From Streptomyces sp. NBC_01750 (GTDB taxonomy: Bacteria; Actinomycetota; Actinomycetes; Streptomycetales; Streptomycetaceae): 64,000 nucleotides of DNA. Every line of letters starts with the position of its first letter. Position 1 is the first letter of the stretch. Both the position numbers and the translations under genes were made by a program. Where the stretch lies: assembly GCF_035918095.1 (NCBI RefSeq), contig NZ_CP109137.1:7628001-7692000 (forward strand). The letters run 5' to 3'. The notes beneath the pieces are model-generated. The model ran no database searches. It was not told where the DNA came from and was given only the letters and a program-made list of their open reading frames with translations. Positions 39,286-47,000 of this stretch are shown one piece after another.

Positions 39286-40074
39286 TCAGCACGGCTGGCG
39301 CCACACCCCCAGATCGAGCCTCTTGCGCATGGAACCGAGCCCCGGCCGGCGAGCCCGCTCGCAGAACTTGTCGACCGGGAGTGCGTACTCGACATGGAAG
39401 ACCGCCTTGCCGGCCTTCACGAAAGGTGTCAGCTCCGCGCAGTCGTCGTACTGTGCGCACTCCTCGTTCACGGCGAAGTCGAAATCGTCCACCAGCTGGG
39501 GCACTTGAGGCACATCGTTCTTCAGTCCGACCGACAGGCCGCGGTCGTGCGCGAGACGCGCGATCATGCGGTTGTACGCGACCTGATGCGCGGCGGTCAG
39601 CGGAAAGCCGGTGTCGTTGAGACAGGCGTCCAGCAGATCGGGCCCGACCGCGTCGAAGCCTGGCGACCGGCAGATGTCCATGCGCTCGGCCATCAGCGGG
39701 CGGAGGGTGTCGAGCCGGCGGATGTCCGGCCGGCGTTCGCCCTCCCAGCCGTTCTGGGAGCCCAGGACGGCGCTGGAGAAGTTCTTGTGGTCGGGGCGGA
39801 AGGACTCCCACGCGCCGGCGTTGAGATAGCAGATGACCTTGCGGCCGGCCCGGTGGAGCCTGCGGACCGTCGAGGCGTCGTTCTCGAAGCCGTCGATGTC
39901 ATGGACCGGTACGTCGACGCGGTCGTCGATCGGCCCGTCGAGCTGCCACTGCCAGGCGGTACCGGGCCGCGGCAGCCGGCGCGGTGCCGGAGTGGGGTCC
40001 GGGGGCGGGGCCGAGCAGGCGGCCGGCAGCAGGAGAGCGGGACCGGGGATCAGGGTCCGCAGCCGGGGCGCGCG
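39286..40074 (-). pseudogene. GH114 endo-alpha-1,4-polygalactosaminidase, start codon missing
   Basis: A continuous frame of about 262 codons on the minus strand reads as a secreted GH114 enzyme: a lipoprotein-like signal with LLLPAACSAPPP, then WQWQLDGPIDD, DIDGFEND, VICYLNAGAWESFRPD and VGPDLLDACLNDTG. There is no ATG, GTG or TTG between the upstream in-frame TAG (40075-40077) and the signal peptide; the first ATG is 127 codons in, inside the catalytic domain. The frame directly abuts an Agd3-like fragment in another frame, so the 5' end was probably lost in a deletion. An unusual CTG start cannot be excluded. Confidence 0.65.
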
Positions 40075-40080
40075 CTACCA

Positions 40081-40333
40081 GCGGGCCGCTGTACCCGCCG
40101 TTGACCGGGTGGTCCAGACCGACCTGGGGACGGGCGTAGGTGTACGCGTCGACCTGCGGGATCGCGAAACTCTGCTCGTACGAGGCCGGCGCCGCCAGCT
40201 CGGCGGCGTCCACTCCGGCGGGACTGTCGCCGGGCAGCACCACGGCCTGGTACTTGGCGCGCGGACGGCCGTCGACGGTGTTGGCGAGGAAGGCCGCGTC
40301 GATCACCGGCCGCCAAGGCAGAGGTGCGCCGCG
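40081..40333 (-). pseudogene. Fragment of an Agd3-type (CBM87/deacetylase) protein
   Basis: The frame open from 40333, with a possible GTG at 40306, encodes AAFLANTVDGR, QAVVLPGD and then a segment with VDAYTYARPQVGLDHPVNGG. This resembles, by recognition, the region found in Agd3-like galactosaminogalactan deacetylase-associated proteins that neighbour GH114 genes. The deacetylase part is absent, and similarity stops where the GH114 sequence begins in a different frame, consistent with a deletion joining two neighbouring genes. Confidence 0.45.
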
Positions 40334-40452
40334 CTATTCGGGCACTGCCCGCAGGCGGTTCTCCCGGTGCGCCTCGCCCCACGCACTCCGCGCGGCATCA
40401 GAGGCACCTGCGCCGGTGGGAGGCGCGCGTAACCGACAAGAGATTCAGTCTG

Positions 40453-40468
40453 GACAAATTTATTTGTC
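40453..40468. promoter_or_regulatory. Near-perfect AT-rich palindrome, candidate operator of the ArsR-type regulator
   Basis: GACAAAT and ATTTGTC form perfect 7-base arms around TT, located 17 bp upstream of the regulator ATG. Position and symmetry fit autoregulation by a dimeric winged-helix protein. Confidence 0.65.
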
Positions 40469-40485
40469 GGTGGGAGGGTGGAGTC

Positions 40486-41106
40486 ATGTTGGACGTGACC
40501 GTGATCGAGGACTCGGCGGCTGCTGCCGTCTCGCTGGACCCCATGCGTGCCCGGCTGCTCGCCGAGCTCGCCACCGGGCCCGCGTCGGCGGCCATGCTCG
40601 CGGGCCGTGTCGGACTGCCCCGACAGAAGGTCAACTACCACCTCAGGGCGCTGGAGCGGCACGGTCTGGTCGAGCTGGCCGGCGAACGCAGGAAAGGCAA
40701 TGTCACCGAGCGGCTGATGCGGGCCACGGCGGCCTCGTATGTGATCTCGCCGCTCGCCCTGGCCGCGGTGCAGCCGGATCCGGCCCGCTTCCGCGACCAG
40801 CTCTCGGCGCGCTGGATGCTCGCCGTCGCCGCCCGTCTCGTACGTGATGTCGGCACCTTGATCACCGGGGCGGCCAAGGCCCGCAAGAGGCTCGCGACCT
40901 ATGCGCTGGACGGAGAGGTGCGCTTCGCCTCGGCCGCCGACCGGGCCGCGTTCGTCGAGGAGTTGACGCACGGCGTCGGCGCCCTGATCGCCAAGTACCA
41001 CGACGAGAACGCCGAGGGCGGCCGCGAGCACCGGATCGTCGTCGCGCTCCACCCCACCGTCAAACCCGATCCCCCTGCCGCCAAGGCCATCGAGGAGTCG
41101 TCATGA
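40486..41106 (+). CDS. ArsR-type winged-helix regulator
   Basis: A 206-residue regulator whose N-terminal wHTH includes LDPMRARLLAELATGPASAAMLA and VNYHLRALERHGLVE. The C-terminal half is helical, as in the extended ArsR proteins found with SRPBCC-domain genes. The ATG at 40486 has GGGAGGGTGGAG upstream. It overlaps the next short frame by ATGA and controls, by inference, the SRPBCC gene downstream. A palindrome sits just before the start. Confidence 0.88.
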   Translation: MLDVTVIEDSAAAAVSLDPMRARLLAELATGPASAAMLAGRVGLPRQKVNYHLRALERHGLVELAGERRKGNVTERLMRATAASYVISPLALAAVQPDPARFRDQLSARWMLAVAARLVRDVGTLITGAAKARKRLATYALDGEVRFASAADRAAFVEELTHGVGALIAKYHDENAEGGREHRIVVALHPTVKPDPPAAKAIEESS

Positions 41107-41303
41107 GGAAGCCGGTCACACTCGTGCGCCGGCTGCTGGACGAGGGCCTCGTGGACGGGATCGAGCTGCTCGTCGCCCCCGCCGTCGGCGGTGGCAAGCG
41201 CCTCTTCCAGGAGGGGCTTGCCCCGACCCCGCTCGAGGTCGTCCGGTCCAGGACGTTCGGCCCGGGCGTCCACCACGTGATCCACGCGCCCAGGGGCGCC
41301 TGA
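41103..41303 (+). pseudogene. Truncated RibD C-terminal/dihydrofolate reductase-like fragment (66 residues)
   Basis: A 66-residue frame coupled to the ArsR gene by ATGA. Its sequence EGLVDGIELLVAPAVGGGKRLF with VVRSRTFGPGVHHV matches only the last third of dihydrofolate reductase-like RibD C-terminal domains, which are normally about 180 residues. The NADPH-binding N-terminal half is missing. It may be translated, but it is unlikely to be a working reductase; a deletion between the ArsR gene and this gene is the simplest explanation. Confidence 0.6.
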
Positions 41304-41318
41304 ACATCAGGAGTCATC

Positions 41319-42047
41319 ATGTCCAAGGAATTCGAGATCGTCCGCGAGTTCGAGGTCGACGCCAGTCCCGAGCAGGTGTGGGACGCGATCACCACCGGCA
41401 CGGCCGGCTGGCTCTGGCCCATGGAGTACGAGCCGAGGGAGGGCGGCGCCGCGCCCTTCGGCGGGACCGTCACCGCATGGGACCCGCCGCGGCATCTGAC
41501 CGGCCGCACCGAGAGCCTGGAGGACGTGCCTCAGCAGTCCTTCAACCAGCTCGACCATGTCATCGAGCCGCGCGAGGGCGGCGGCTCCTGGGTGCGCTAT
41601 GTGCACAGCGGCGTCTTCGTCGACGACTGGGACAACCAGTACGACGGTGCCGACAAGCACACCGACTTCTATCTGCACACCCTGCGGCAGTACCTCGAGC
41701 ACTTCACCGGCCGTACTGCCACGTTCGTGACCCTGGACGCTCCCGCCGCCTCCAACACCCCGGGCGGGCTCGAGGTCGTCAGCCGCGGGCTCGGACTGCC
41801 GGACGACGCGGCCCAGGGCGCCACGGTGCGGGTCGAGGTGCCCGGCGCCGGTGAGGTCGACGCGGTCCTCGATTTCCGCAACCCCTACTTCGTCGGGCTG
41901 CGCACGGACGAGGCGATGTACCGCGTCTTCGGCCGGAACCACTTCGGTGCTCCGGTCGGCGTCAGCGTGCACGACTTCGCCCGTGGCGCGGACGCCGGGC
42001 AGAACGAGGAAGCCTGGCGAACCTGGCTCGCCGGCCTCTTTGCGTGA
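41319..42047 (+). CDS. SRPBCC (AHSA1-like) domain protein
   Basis: A 242-residue protein with an N-terminal START/Bet-v1-like fold, opening FEIVREFEVDASPEQVWDAIT and WLWPMEYEP. SRPBCC domains bind hydrophobic ligands in a large cavity. In actinobacteria they often accompany ArsR regulators, as here. The C-terminal 80 residues continue the domain pair with VDAVLDFRNPYFVGLRT. No catalytic motif is evident. Confidence 0.85.
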   Translation: MSKEFEIVREFEVDASPEQVWDAITTGTAGWLWPMEYEPREGGAAPFGGTVTAWDPPRHLTGRTESLEDVPQQSFNQLDHVIEPREGGGSWVRYVHSGVFVDDWDNQYDGADKHTDFYLHTLRQYLEHFTGRTATFVTLDAPAASNTPGGLEVVSRGLGLPDDAAQGATVRVEVPGAGEVDAVLDFRNPYFVGLRTDEAMYRVFGRNHFGAPVGVSVHDFARGADAGQNEEAWRTWLAGLFA

Positions 42048-42050
42048 CAC

Positions 42051-42080
42051 GGGGAGAAGGGGCCCGGGGAGAAGGGGCCC
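42051..42080. repeat. Perfect 15-bp tandem duplication
   Basis: GGGGAGAAGGGGCCC occurs twice head to tail directly after the SRPBCC stop. Confidence 0.85.
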
Positions 42081-42100
42081 GGTATGTGTGACCCGGGAAG

Positions 42101-42137
42101 GAGGGGCCGGGTCGGGGCGCACCCGGCCGGGCCCCTC
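42101..42137 (+). terminator. GC-rich hairpin after the SRPBCC gene
   Basis: GAGGGGCCGGGT can pair with ACCCGGCC...GGCCCCTC with small bulges, forming a stem of about 12 bp. Confidence 0.45.
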
Positions 42138-42260
42138 GCCGTGCCACGGACCGGTGCGGGTCCCGGCATTTTGCCCACGCCTCATCACTCAGTAAAGTTG
42201 CGCTTTTGAAACTGCTGCGTGGGCGCTACTGCGTACGAGTGATCGAGGAACGGCAAAGCG

Positions 42261-43715
42261 ATGACGGTGACAGAGGACAGCCCGGTGTTCGGCCCGGGCA
42301 TCGACCCGGAACGGTTGGCCGTCTGCCTGAGCGTGCTCGACGAGCTCGACAAGCTGGACGTCGACCACCCGGACGCGATCACGGTACGCCGGGCCACGGC
42401 CGGGATCTACCGGACGGTGAAGCAGCGCCGCCGCCAGGAGCGCCGCGCCGCCAAGACCGCCCACGACAAGTCCGTCACCGAGGCCACCGCGACCGGTTCC
42501 GCCGAACGGATCGACGACGAGACGGAAGGCCTGCTGCCGTCCTCGTCGGTCACCGGCGAGATCGCGGGAATACTCCAGCGCCCCAGGTCCTGCTACATCT
42601 GCAAGACCCGCTACGTCGAGGTCGACGCCTTCTACCACCAGCTGTGCCAGAAGTGCGCGGCCGAGAACCGCGCCCGCCGCGACGCCCGCACCGACCTCAG
42701 CGGCAAGCGCGCTCTCCTCACCGGCGGCCGGGCCAAGATCGGCATGTACATCGCGCTGCGGCTGCTCCGCGACGGTGCCCACACCACCATCACCACCCGC
42801 TTCCCCAGCGACGCCATCCGCCGCTTCAAGGCGATGCCGGACAGCGACGAGTGGATCCACCGCCTCAAGATCGTCGGCATCGATCTCCGTGACCCGGCGC
42901 AGGTCGTCGCGCTCGCCGACTCGGTGGCGGCCGAGGGCCCGCTGGACATCCTGATCAACAACGCCGCGCAGACCGTACGCCGCTCCCCGCAGGCGTACAG
43001 CGAACTCCTCGCCGCCGAGTCCGCACCGCTGCCCGCGGGTGAGCTGCCCACCTCCCACGTCATCGGCGCGTTCGGCAGCGGCTCCCAGGCCGCGCTGCCC
43101 GTCGGCCGCGGCGAGGCCCTGACCGCCCAGGACGTCACCGGACTGGCGCTGGTCACAGGATCCGCCTCGCTCGCCAGGATCGAGGCGGGCACCGCCATCG
43201 ACGCCGGCGGCCTGGTTCCCGATCTGCACGACACCAACAGCTGGGTCCAGACGGTCTCCGAGGTCGAGCCGGTCGAGCTGCTCGAGGTCCAGCTCTGCAA
43301 CTCCACCGCGCCGTTCATCCTGATCAGCCGGCTCCGCCCCGCGATGGCCGCCGCCGCGGCCAAGCGCACCTACGTGGTGAACGTCTCCGCCATGGAGGGC
43401 GTCTTCAGCCGCGGCTACAAGGGCGCGGGCCACCCGCACACCAACATGGCCAAGGCCGCGCTGAACATGCTCACCCGCACCAGCGCCCAGGAGATGTTCG
43501 AGTCCGACGGCATCCTGATGACCGCCGTCGACACCGGCTGGATCACCGACGAGCGCCCGCACCCCGACAAGATGCGCCTCGCCGACGAGGGCTTCCACGC
43601 CCCCCTCGACCTGGTCGACGGCGCCGCTCGCGTCTACGACCCGATCGTGCGCGGCGAGGACGGCGAGGAGCTCTACGGCTGCTTCCTCAAGGACTACGCT
43701 CCGGCGAACTGGTAG
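42261..43715 (+). CDS. SDR oxidoreductase with N-terminal extension and zinc ribbon
   Basis: A 484-residue protein. Residues 1-110 are a charged N-terminal extension unlike a plain SDR. A four-cysteine zinc ribbon follows (CYICKTRY and CQKCA, near residues 112-136). The SDR Rossmann domain begins KRALLTGGRAKIGMYIALRL and includes ILINNAAQTV. The catalytic Ser is in VVNVSAMEGVF, but the usual YxxxK is replaced by GHPHTNMAKAAL, so Lys is retained without the Tyr. The total length is about double that of a typical SDR. Cofactor and substrate are unknown. Confidence 0.8.
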   Translation: MTVTEDSPVFGPGIDPERLAVCLSVLDELDKLDVDHPDAITVRRATAGIYRTVKQRRRQERRAAKTAHDKSVTEATATGSAERIDDETEGLLPSSSVTGEIAGILQRPRSCYICKTRYVEVDAFYHQLCQKCAAENRARRDARTDLSGKRALLTGGRAKIGMYIALRLLRDGAHTTITTRFPSDAIRRFKAMPDSDEWIHRLKIVGIDLRDPAQVVALADSVAAEGPLDILINNAAQTVRRSPQAYSELLAAESAPLPAGELPTSHVIGAFGSGSQAALPVGRGEALTAQDVTGLALVTGSASLARIEAGTAIDAGGLVPDLHDTNSWVQTVSEVEPVELLEVQLCNSTAPFILISRLRPAMAAAAAKRTYVVNVSAMEGVFSRGYKGAGHPHTNMAKAALNMLTRTSAQEMFESDGILMTAVDTGWITDERPHPDKMRLADEGFHAPLDLVDGAARVYDPIVRGEDGEELYGCFLKDYAPANW

Positions 43716-44526
43716 TCCGCAGCTGCTGGTGGACGGCGTACGAGCCGGTGTCCGCTGCCGCGCGCACCCGCGTACCGCCGTCCACCAGCAGATCGGCCCC
43801 GGTCACCCACGCCGACTCGTCCGAGACCAGCCACAGCACCGCCCGCGCCACATCGCCGGGCTCGCCGATCCGGCCCAGCGGCATCCCGTCGGCGATCCGC
43901 CGCTCGGCGCCTTCCCAGACAAAGCGTGCCATCTCAGTACGTACGAGACCCGGTGAGACGGCGTTCACCCGTACCGTTGGGGCGAGTTCGCCGGCGAGCT
44001 GACGCGTGAGATGCAGCAGTGCCGCCTTGCTCGTGCCGTAGGCGCCGACCCGCGGGCCCACTCCGTGGGTGCCCTCGGTGCAGATGTTGACCACGGCCCC
44101 GCCGTGCTCGCGCATCCAGGCCCGCCAGGCGAGCTGCACCAGCCGCAGCGCCGCCTCCACATTCACCGCGAACGCCTGCCGCCACTCGTCGGGATCGGCA
44201 TCCATCAGCGGACCGTAGGGCGCGTTCGTGGCGGCGTTGTTGACCAGAATGTCCGCCCGAACTCCCGCACGGCGAAGGCGGTGCAGCGATCGAGATGGGC
44301 CGGGTCGGCCACGCTGCCCGCGCAGCCCGCAGCCCGCCGCCCGCGCTCCCGCGTCCCGCAGCTCGGCAACGGCCGCTGTTACTCCATCCGGGTCCCGCGC
44401 GGTGACCACCACATCTGCCCCCGCCCCGGCCAGTGCTCCGGCGACGGCGAGGCCGATGCCACGGGAAGCCCCTGTCACCAGGGCTGTCCTGCCTTCGAGG
44501 CAGTTTTGCGCGGGCCCGGAAACCAT
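43687..44526 (-). CDS. SDR oxidoreductase with a locally frameshifted segment
   Basis: A 279-residue SDR with TGASRGIG (cofactor loop), ILVNNAA, the catalytic YGTSK and VNAVSPGLVRTEM. Between about residues 68 and 92 the frame reads an arginine-rich, non-homologous peptide, while the neighbouring frame reads a normal SDR segment (GSVADPAHLDRCTAF). The shift-in point is a 7-bp tandem duplication GGGCTGC at 44322-44335, and the shift-out point near 44252-44258 lacks 4 bases, restoring the frame. The enzyme may be impaired. Its 3' end overlaps the upstream SDR by 29 bp (convergent). Confidence 0.75.
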   Translation of the reverse strand: MVSGPAQNCLEGRTALVTGASRGIGLAVAGALAGAGADVVVTARDPDGVTAAVAELRDAGARAAGCGLRGQRGRPGPSRSLHRLRRAGVRADILVNNAATNAPYGPLMDADPDEWRQAFAVNVEAALRLVQLAWRAWMREHGGAVVNICTEGTHGVGPRVGAYGTSKAALLHLTRQLAGELAPTVRVNAVSPGLVRTEMARFVWEGAERRIADGMPLGRIGEPGDVARAVLWLVSDESAWVTGADLLVDGGTRVRAAADTGSYAVHQQLRTTSSPERSP

Positions 44527-44788
44527 CTGTGCACGATCCCACGAAGCCCCGTACAGGGAAAGATCGTTGGCCGGAATTGAGTTGGTTTACAGGAGATTTA
44601 CAGGCCCCATCGAGCGGAGCTCTGCTCATTTGGTTACTCTGGGGTGAACGGACGCCACCAAAGGGCCCACGAAACCCCCTTGGCCGTCCTGGGACAGGTC
44701 TGCAACCAGGCTGCGGTCCCGCCCGACCACCGGCGCCACCGCGACCGAATTGCCCTTGTCCCAGTTGCGCGACACAGAGGAGTGCGCG

Positions 44789-44962
44789 GTGACATCAGAT
44801 GTGAAGAAGCACGAGAAGCGACCGCCGGAACGCGGCGGCGAACGGGCCGGCCGGCCCGATGAACTCGGCAGTCTGGAAGTCTGGGCTCGATCGGCCCCGA
44901 TCAGGCTGGCCGGCTACGAGGACGACCTGGCCGAGCCGCACATCCTGCCCGGCATCGACTGA
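44789..44962 (+). CDS. Short conserved-looking peptide (57 residues), possible RiPP precursor
   Basis: GTG start at 44789 preceded by GAGGAG at ideal spacing. The product begins MTSDVKKHEKRPPERGG (charged) and continues to a C-terminal part with SLEVWARSAPIRLAGYEDD and ends AEPHILPGID. The layout of a charged N-terminal leader and an aromatic-punctuated C-terminal core (WAR, YED) resembles RiPP precursors, including three-residue cyclophane types, but no radical SAM or other tailoring enzyme is encoded nearby. A perfect 19-bp terminator follows 11 bp after the stop, supporting an independent short transcript. Confidence 0.7.
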   Translation: MTSDVKKHEKRPPERGGERAGRPDELGSLEVWARSAPIRLAGYEDDLAEPHILPGID

Positions 44963-44973
44963 GCGGATCGCTT

Positions 44974-45015
44974 CGCCCCGTACCCCCTGCCGCACCCGGC
45001 AGGGGGTACGGGGCG
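44974..45015 (+). terminator. Perfect 19-bp stem-loop terminator
   Basis: Arms CGCCCCGTACCCCCTGCCG (44974-44992) and its exact complement (44997-45015) with a 4-base loop CACC. The longest perfect stem found by eye in the window. Confidence 0.92.
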
Positions 45016-45113
45016 TTCGGGGGCGGTTCGCGCTCCGTGGACGATCCCGCAGGTCACGCTGATTCATCCGATGGGTCGGGGAAATGGTTTCGCTTGTGTC
45101 CGGTTGAGAGCAT

Positions 45114-45129
45114 TGACAGGTGACTGTCA
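45114..45129. promoter_or_regulatory. Palindrome upstream of the fucosidase remnant
   Basis: TGACAG and CTGTCA arms around GTGA, 20 bp before the ATG of the GH29 pseudogene; a possible former operator. Confidence 0.4.
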
Positions 45130-45149
45130 CGCTTCAATCATCGGACCTC

Positions 45150-47000
45150 ATGACCGAACTTCCCAGGCGCCATGTACTCGGAATGACGGCGGGGGCGGCT
45201 GTCGGCGCCGCCCACATCCACCCGGCCACGGCCGATGCGAGCCCCCGGACCGCGGCGGCACACGTGAACGAGGAAGCGGGAGACGGCGACTGGGGCACCG
45301 TCCCCGCCGCCGTTCCCGTACCGCTGGAGCGCTGGTTCGACAACGACGGCATCGACACCGCGGACGCCCCCGGCGGCGACTTCGACGGCTCCGGCTACAC
45401 CTTCCCCGGCGAGGAACTCCCTGCCGGACGGCTGGAGATCGACGGCATCGCCTATCTCTTCCCCGCCGCCACAGCGGGCACCAGGAACAACATCGTCGCC
45501 CTCGGACAGCGCGTCGAACTCCCCGAGGGCCGCTATCTTTCCGGCCTGTTCCTCGTCGCCGGCAGCTATGGGGCCGCGTCCGGCAAGGCGACCGTGCACT
45601 ACGCGGACGGCACCACGCAGACCGCGGCCCTCGGCGGCCCCGACTGGTACTCGGGCAGCGGCACGCTCACCGCCCCGTACCGCCGCAACCCGGCCGGACA
45701 GAAGGATCCGCACCAGGTCGTCATCGCCACCGCCGAAGTCGCCATGGACCCCGCCAAGGACGCGGTGGCACTCACCCTGCCTGTCACCAACCCCGCCGAG
45801 CCGAACAAGAGCGCACTCCACATCTTCGCCCTCACGCTCCAACCAGCCGCCCAGGGACGGGCGTTGACGCTACGGGCGGCGCACGCCACGACCTCCCTGC
45901 TCGACTCGGGCGCCCAGAGCGTCGAGGCCACCGTGATCAACGCGGGCACCATCGGCATCCTCGCCCCGGACCACCTCACCCTCTCCGTGGACGTGCCCGG
46001 AGCCCGCACGGTCGCTCCCGCCCCGGTCGCCCGCCTCGCCCCCGGCGAGCAGGCCAGGGTCCGTATCGGCATCCGCCGCAGTCCCGGCACCCCGCCGGGC
46101 ACCAGCCAGGACTGTGCCGTCGTGGCACGCGGCGCGCGCTCACCCTCGGGGTGCCCGACTACCGGCCCACCGACGCCTCGCTCAGCACCCATCAGGCGCC
46201 GTACTGGTTCCAGGACGCGAAGTTCGGGATCTTCATCCACTGGGGCGTCTACTCCGTGCCCGCGTGGGCGCCGGTCGGCAAGCAGTACGCCGAGTGGTAC
46301 TGGAGCCATCTGCAGGCCCCGGACAACCCGACGTACGCCTATCACCGCCAGAGGTACGGAGAGTCTTTCGCCTACGACGACTTCATCCCGCGCTTCACGG
46401 CCGAACGTTTCAACCCGCGCTCCTGGGTCGAGCTGTTCCGCGACGCCGGCGCGCGGTACCACGTACTGACCTCCAAGCACCATGAGGGATTCGCGCTCTG
46501 GGACACCAAGGTCAGCGACCGCAACTCGGTGAAGATGGGTCCGAAGCGGGACCTCATCAAGGAGCTCTTCGACGCCTCGCGGCGCTACACCCCGGAGCTC
46601 CACCGCGGCCTGCCTCCTCGACATCGGTCCGCGCGCCGACGGCACCATCCCGGAGATCATGGAGCGCAGGCTCCGGGAAACAGGGGAGTGGCTGAAGGTC
46701 AACGGCGAGGCGATCTACGGAAGTACGTACTGGGCGAGGATGCCGCAGCTCGGCGAGGATCTGCGCTTCACGATCCGCCCGGACAAGGCCTTCTACATCC
46801 ACTCGCTCGCCGCGCCCGGCGGCACGCTCACCGTCGAGGCGCCGGTGCCCGTCCGGCCCGGCGACAAGGTGACGATGCTCGGCCACGGCCGGCCGCTGAC
46901 CTGGCGTACGACCGGCGGCAGGCTGGTGATCGACGTGCCCGTCGCGGCCCGCCGGGCCGGCAAGCACGTGTGGGTGTTCAAAATAGCCTGGTCGGCCTGA
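45150..47000 (+). pseudogene. GH29 alpha-L-fucosidase, broken by a frameshift and internal deletion
   Basis: The first 330 residues (from ATG 45150) show a Tat signal (RRHVLGMTAG) and an NPCBM-like N-terminal region. Near 46125-46140 homology jumps frame, continuing in the second frame with GVPDYRPTDASLSTHQAPY, FGIFIHWGVYSVP and VLTSKHHEGFALWDTK, the GH29 catalytic-domain start. At about 46608 homology jumps again to a third frame giving LLDIGPRADGTIPEIMERRL, the end of the GH29 domain. The region containing the nucleophile and acid/base is missing. The last 23 bp overlap the convergent LMF gene. An intact fucose oxidation operon lies 8 kb downstream. Confidence 0.85.
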
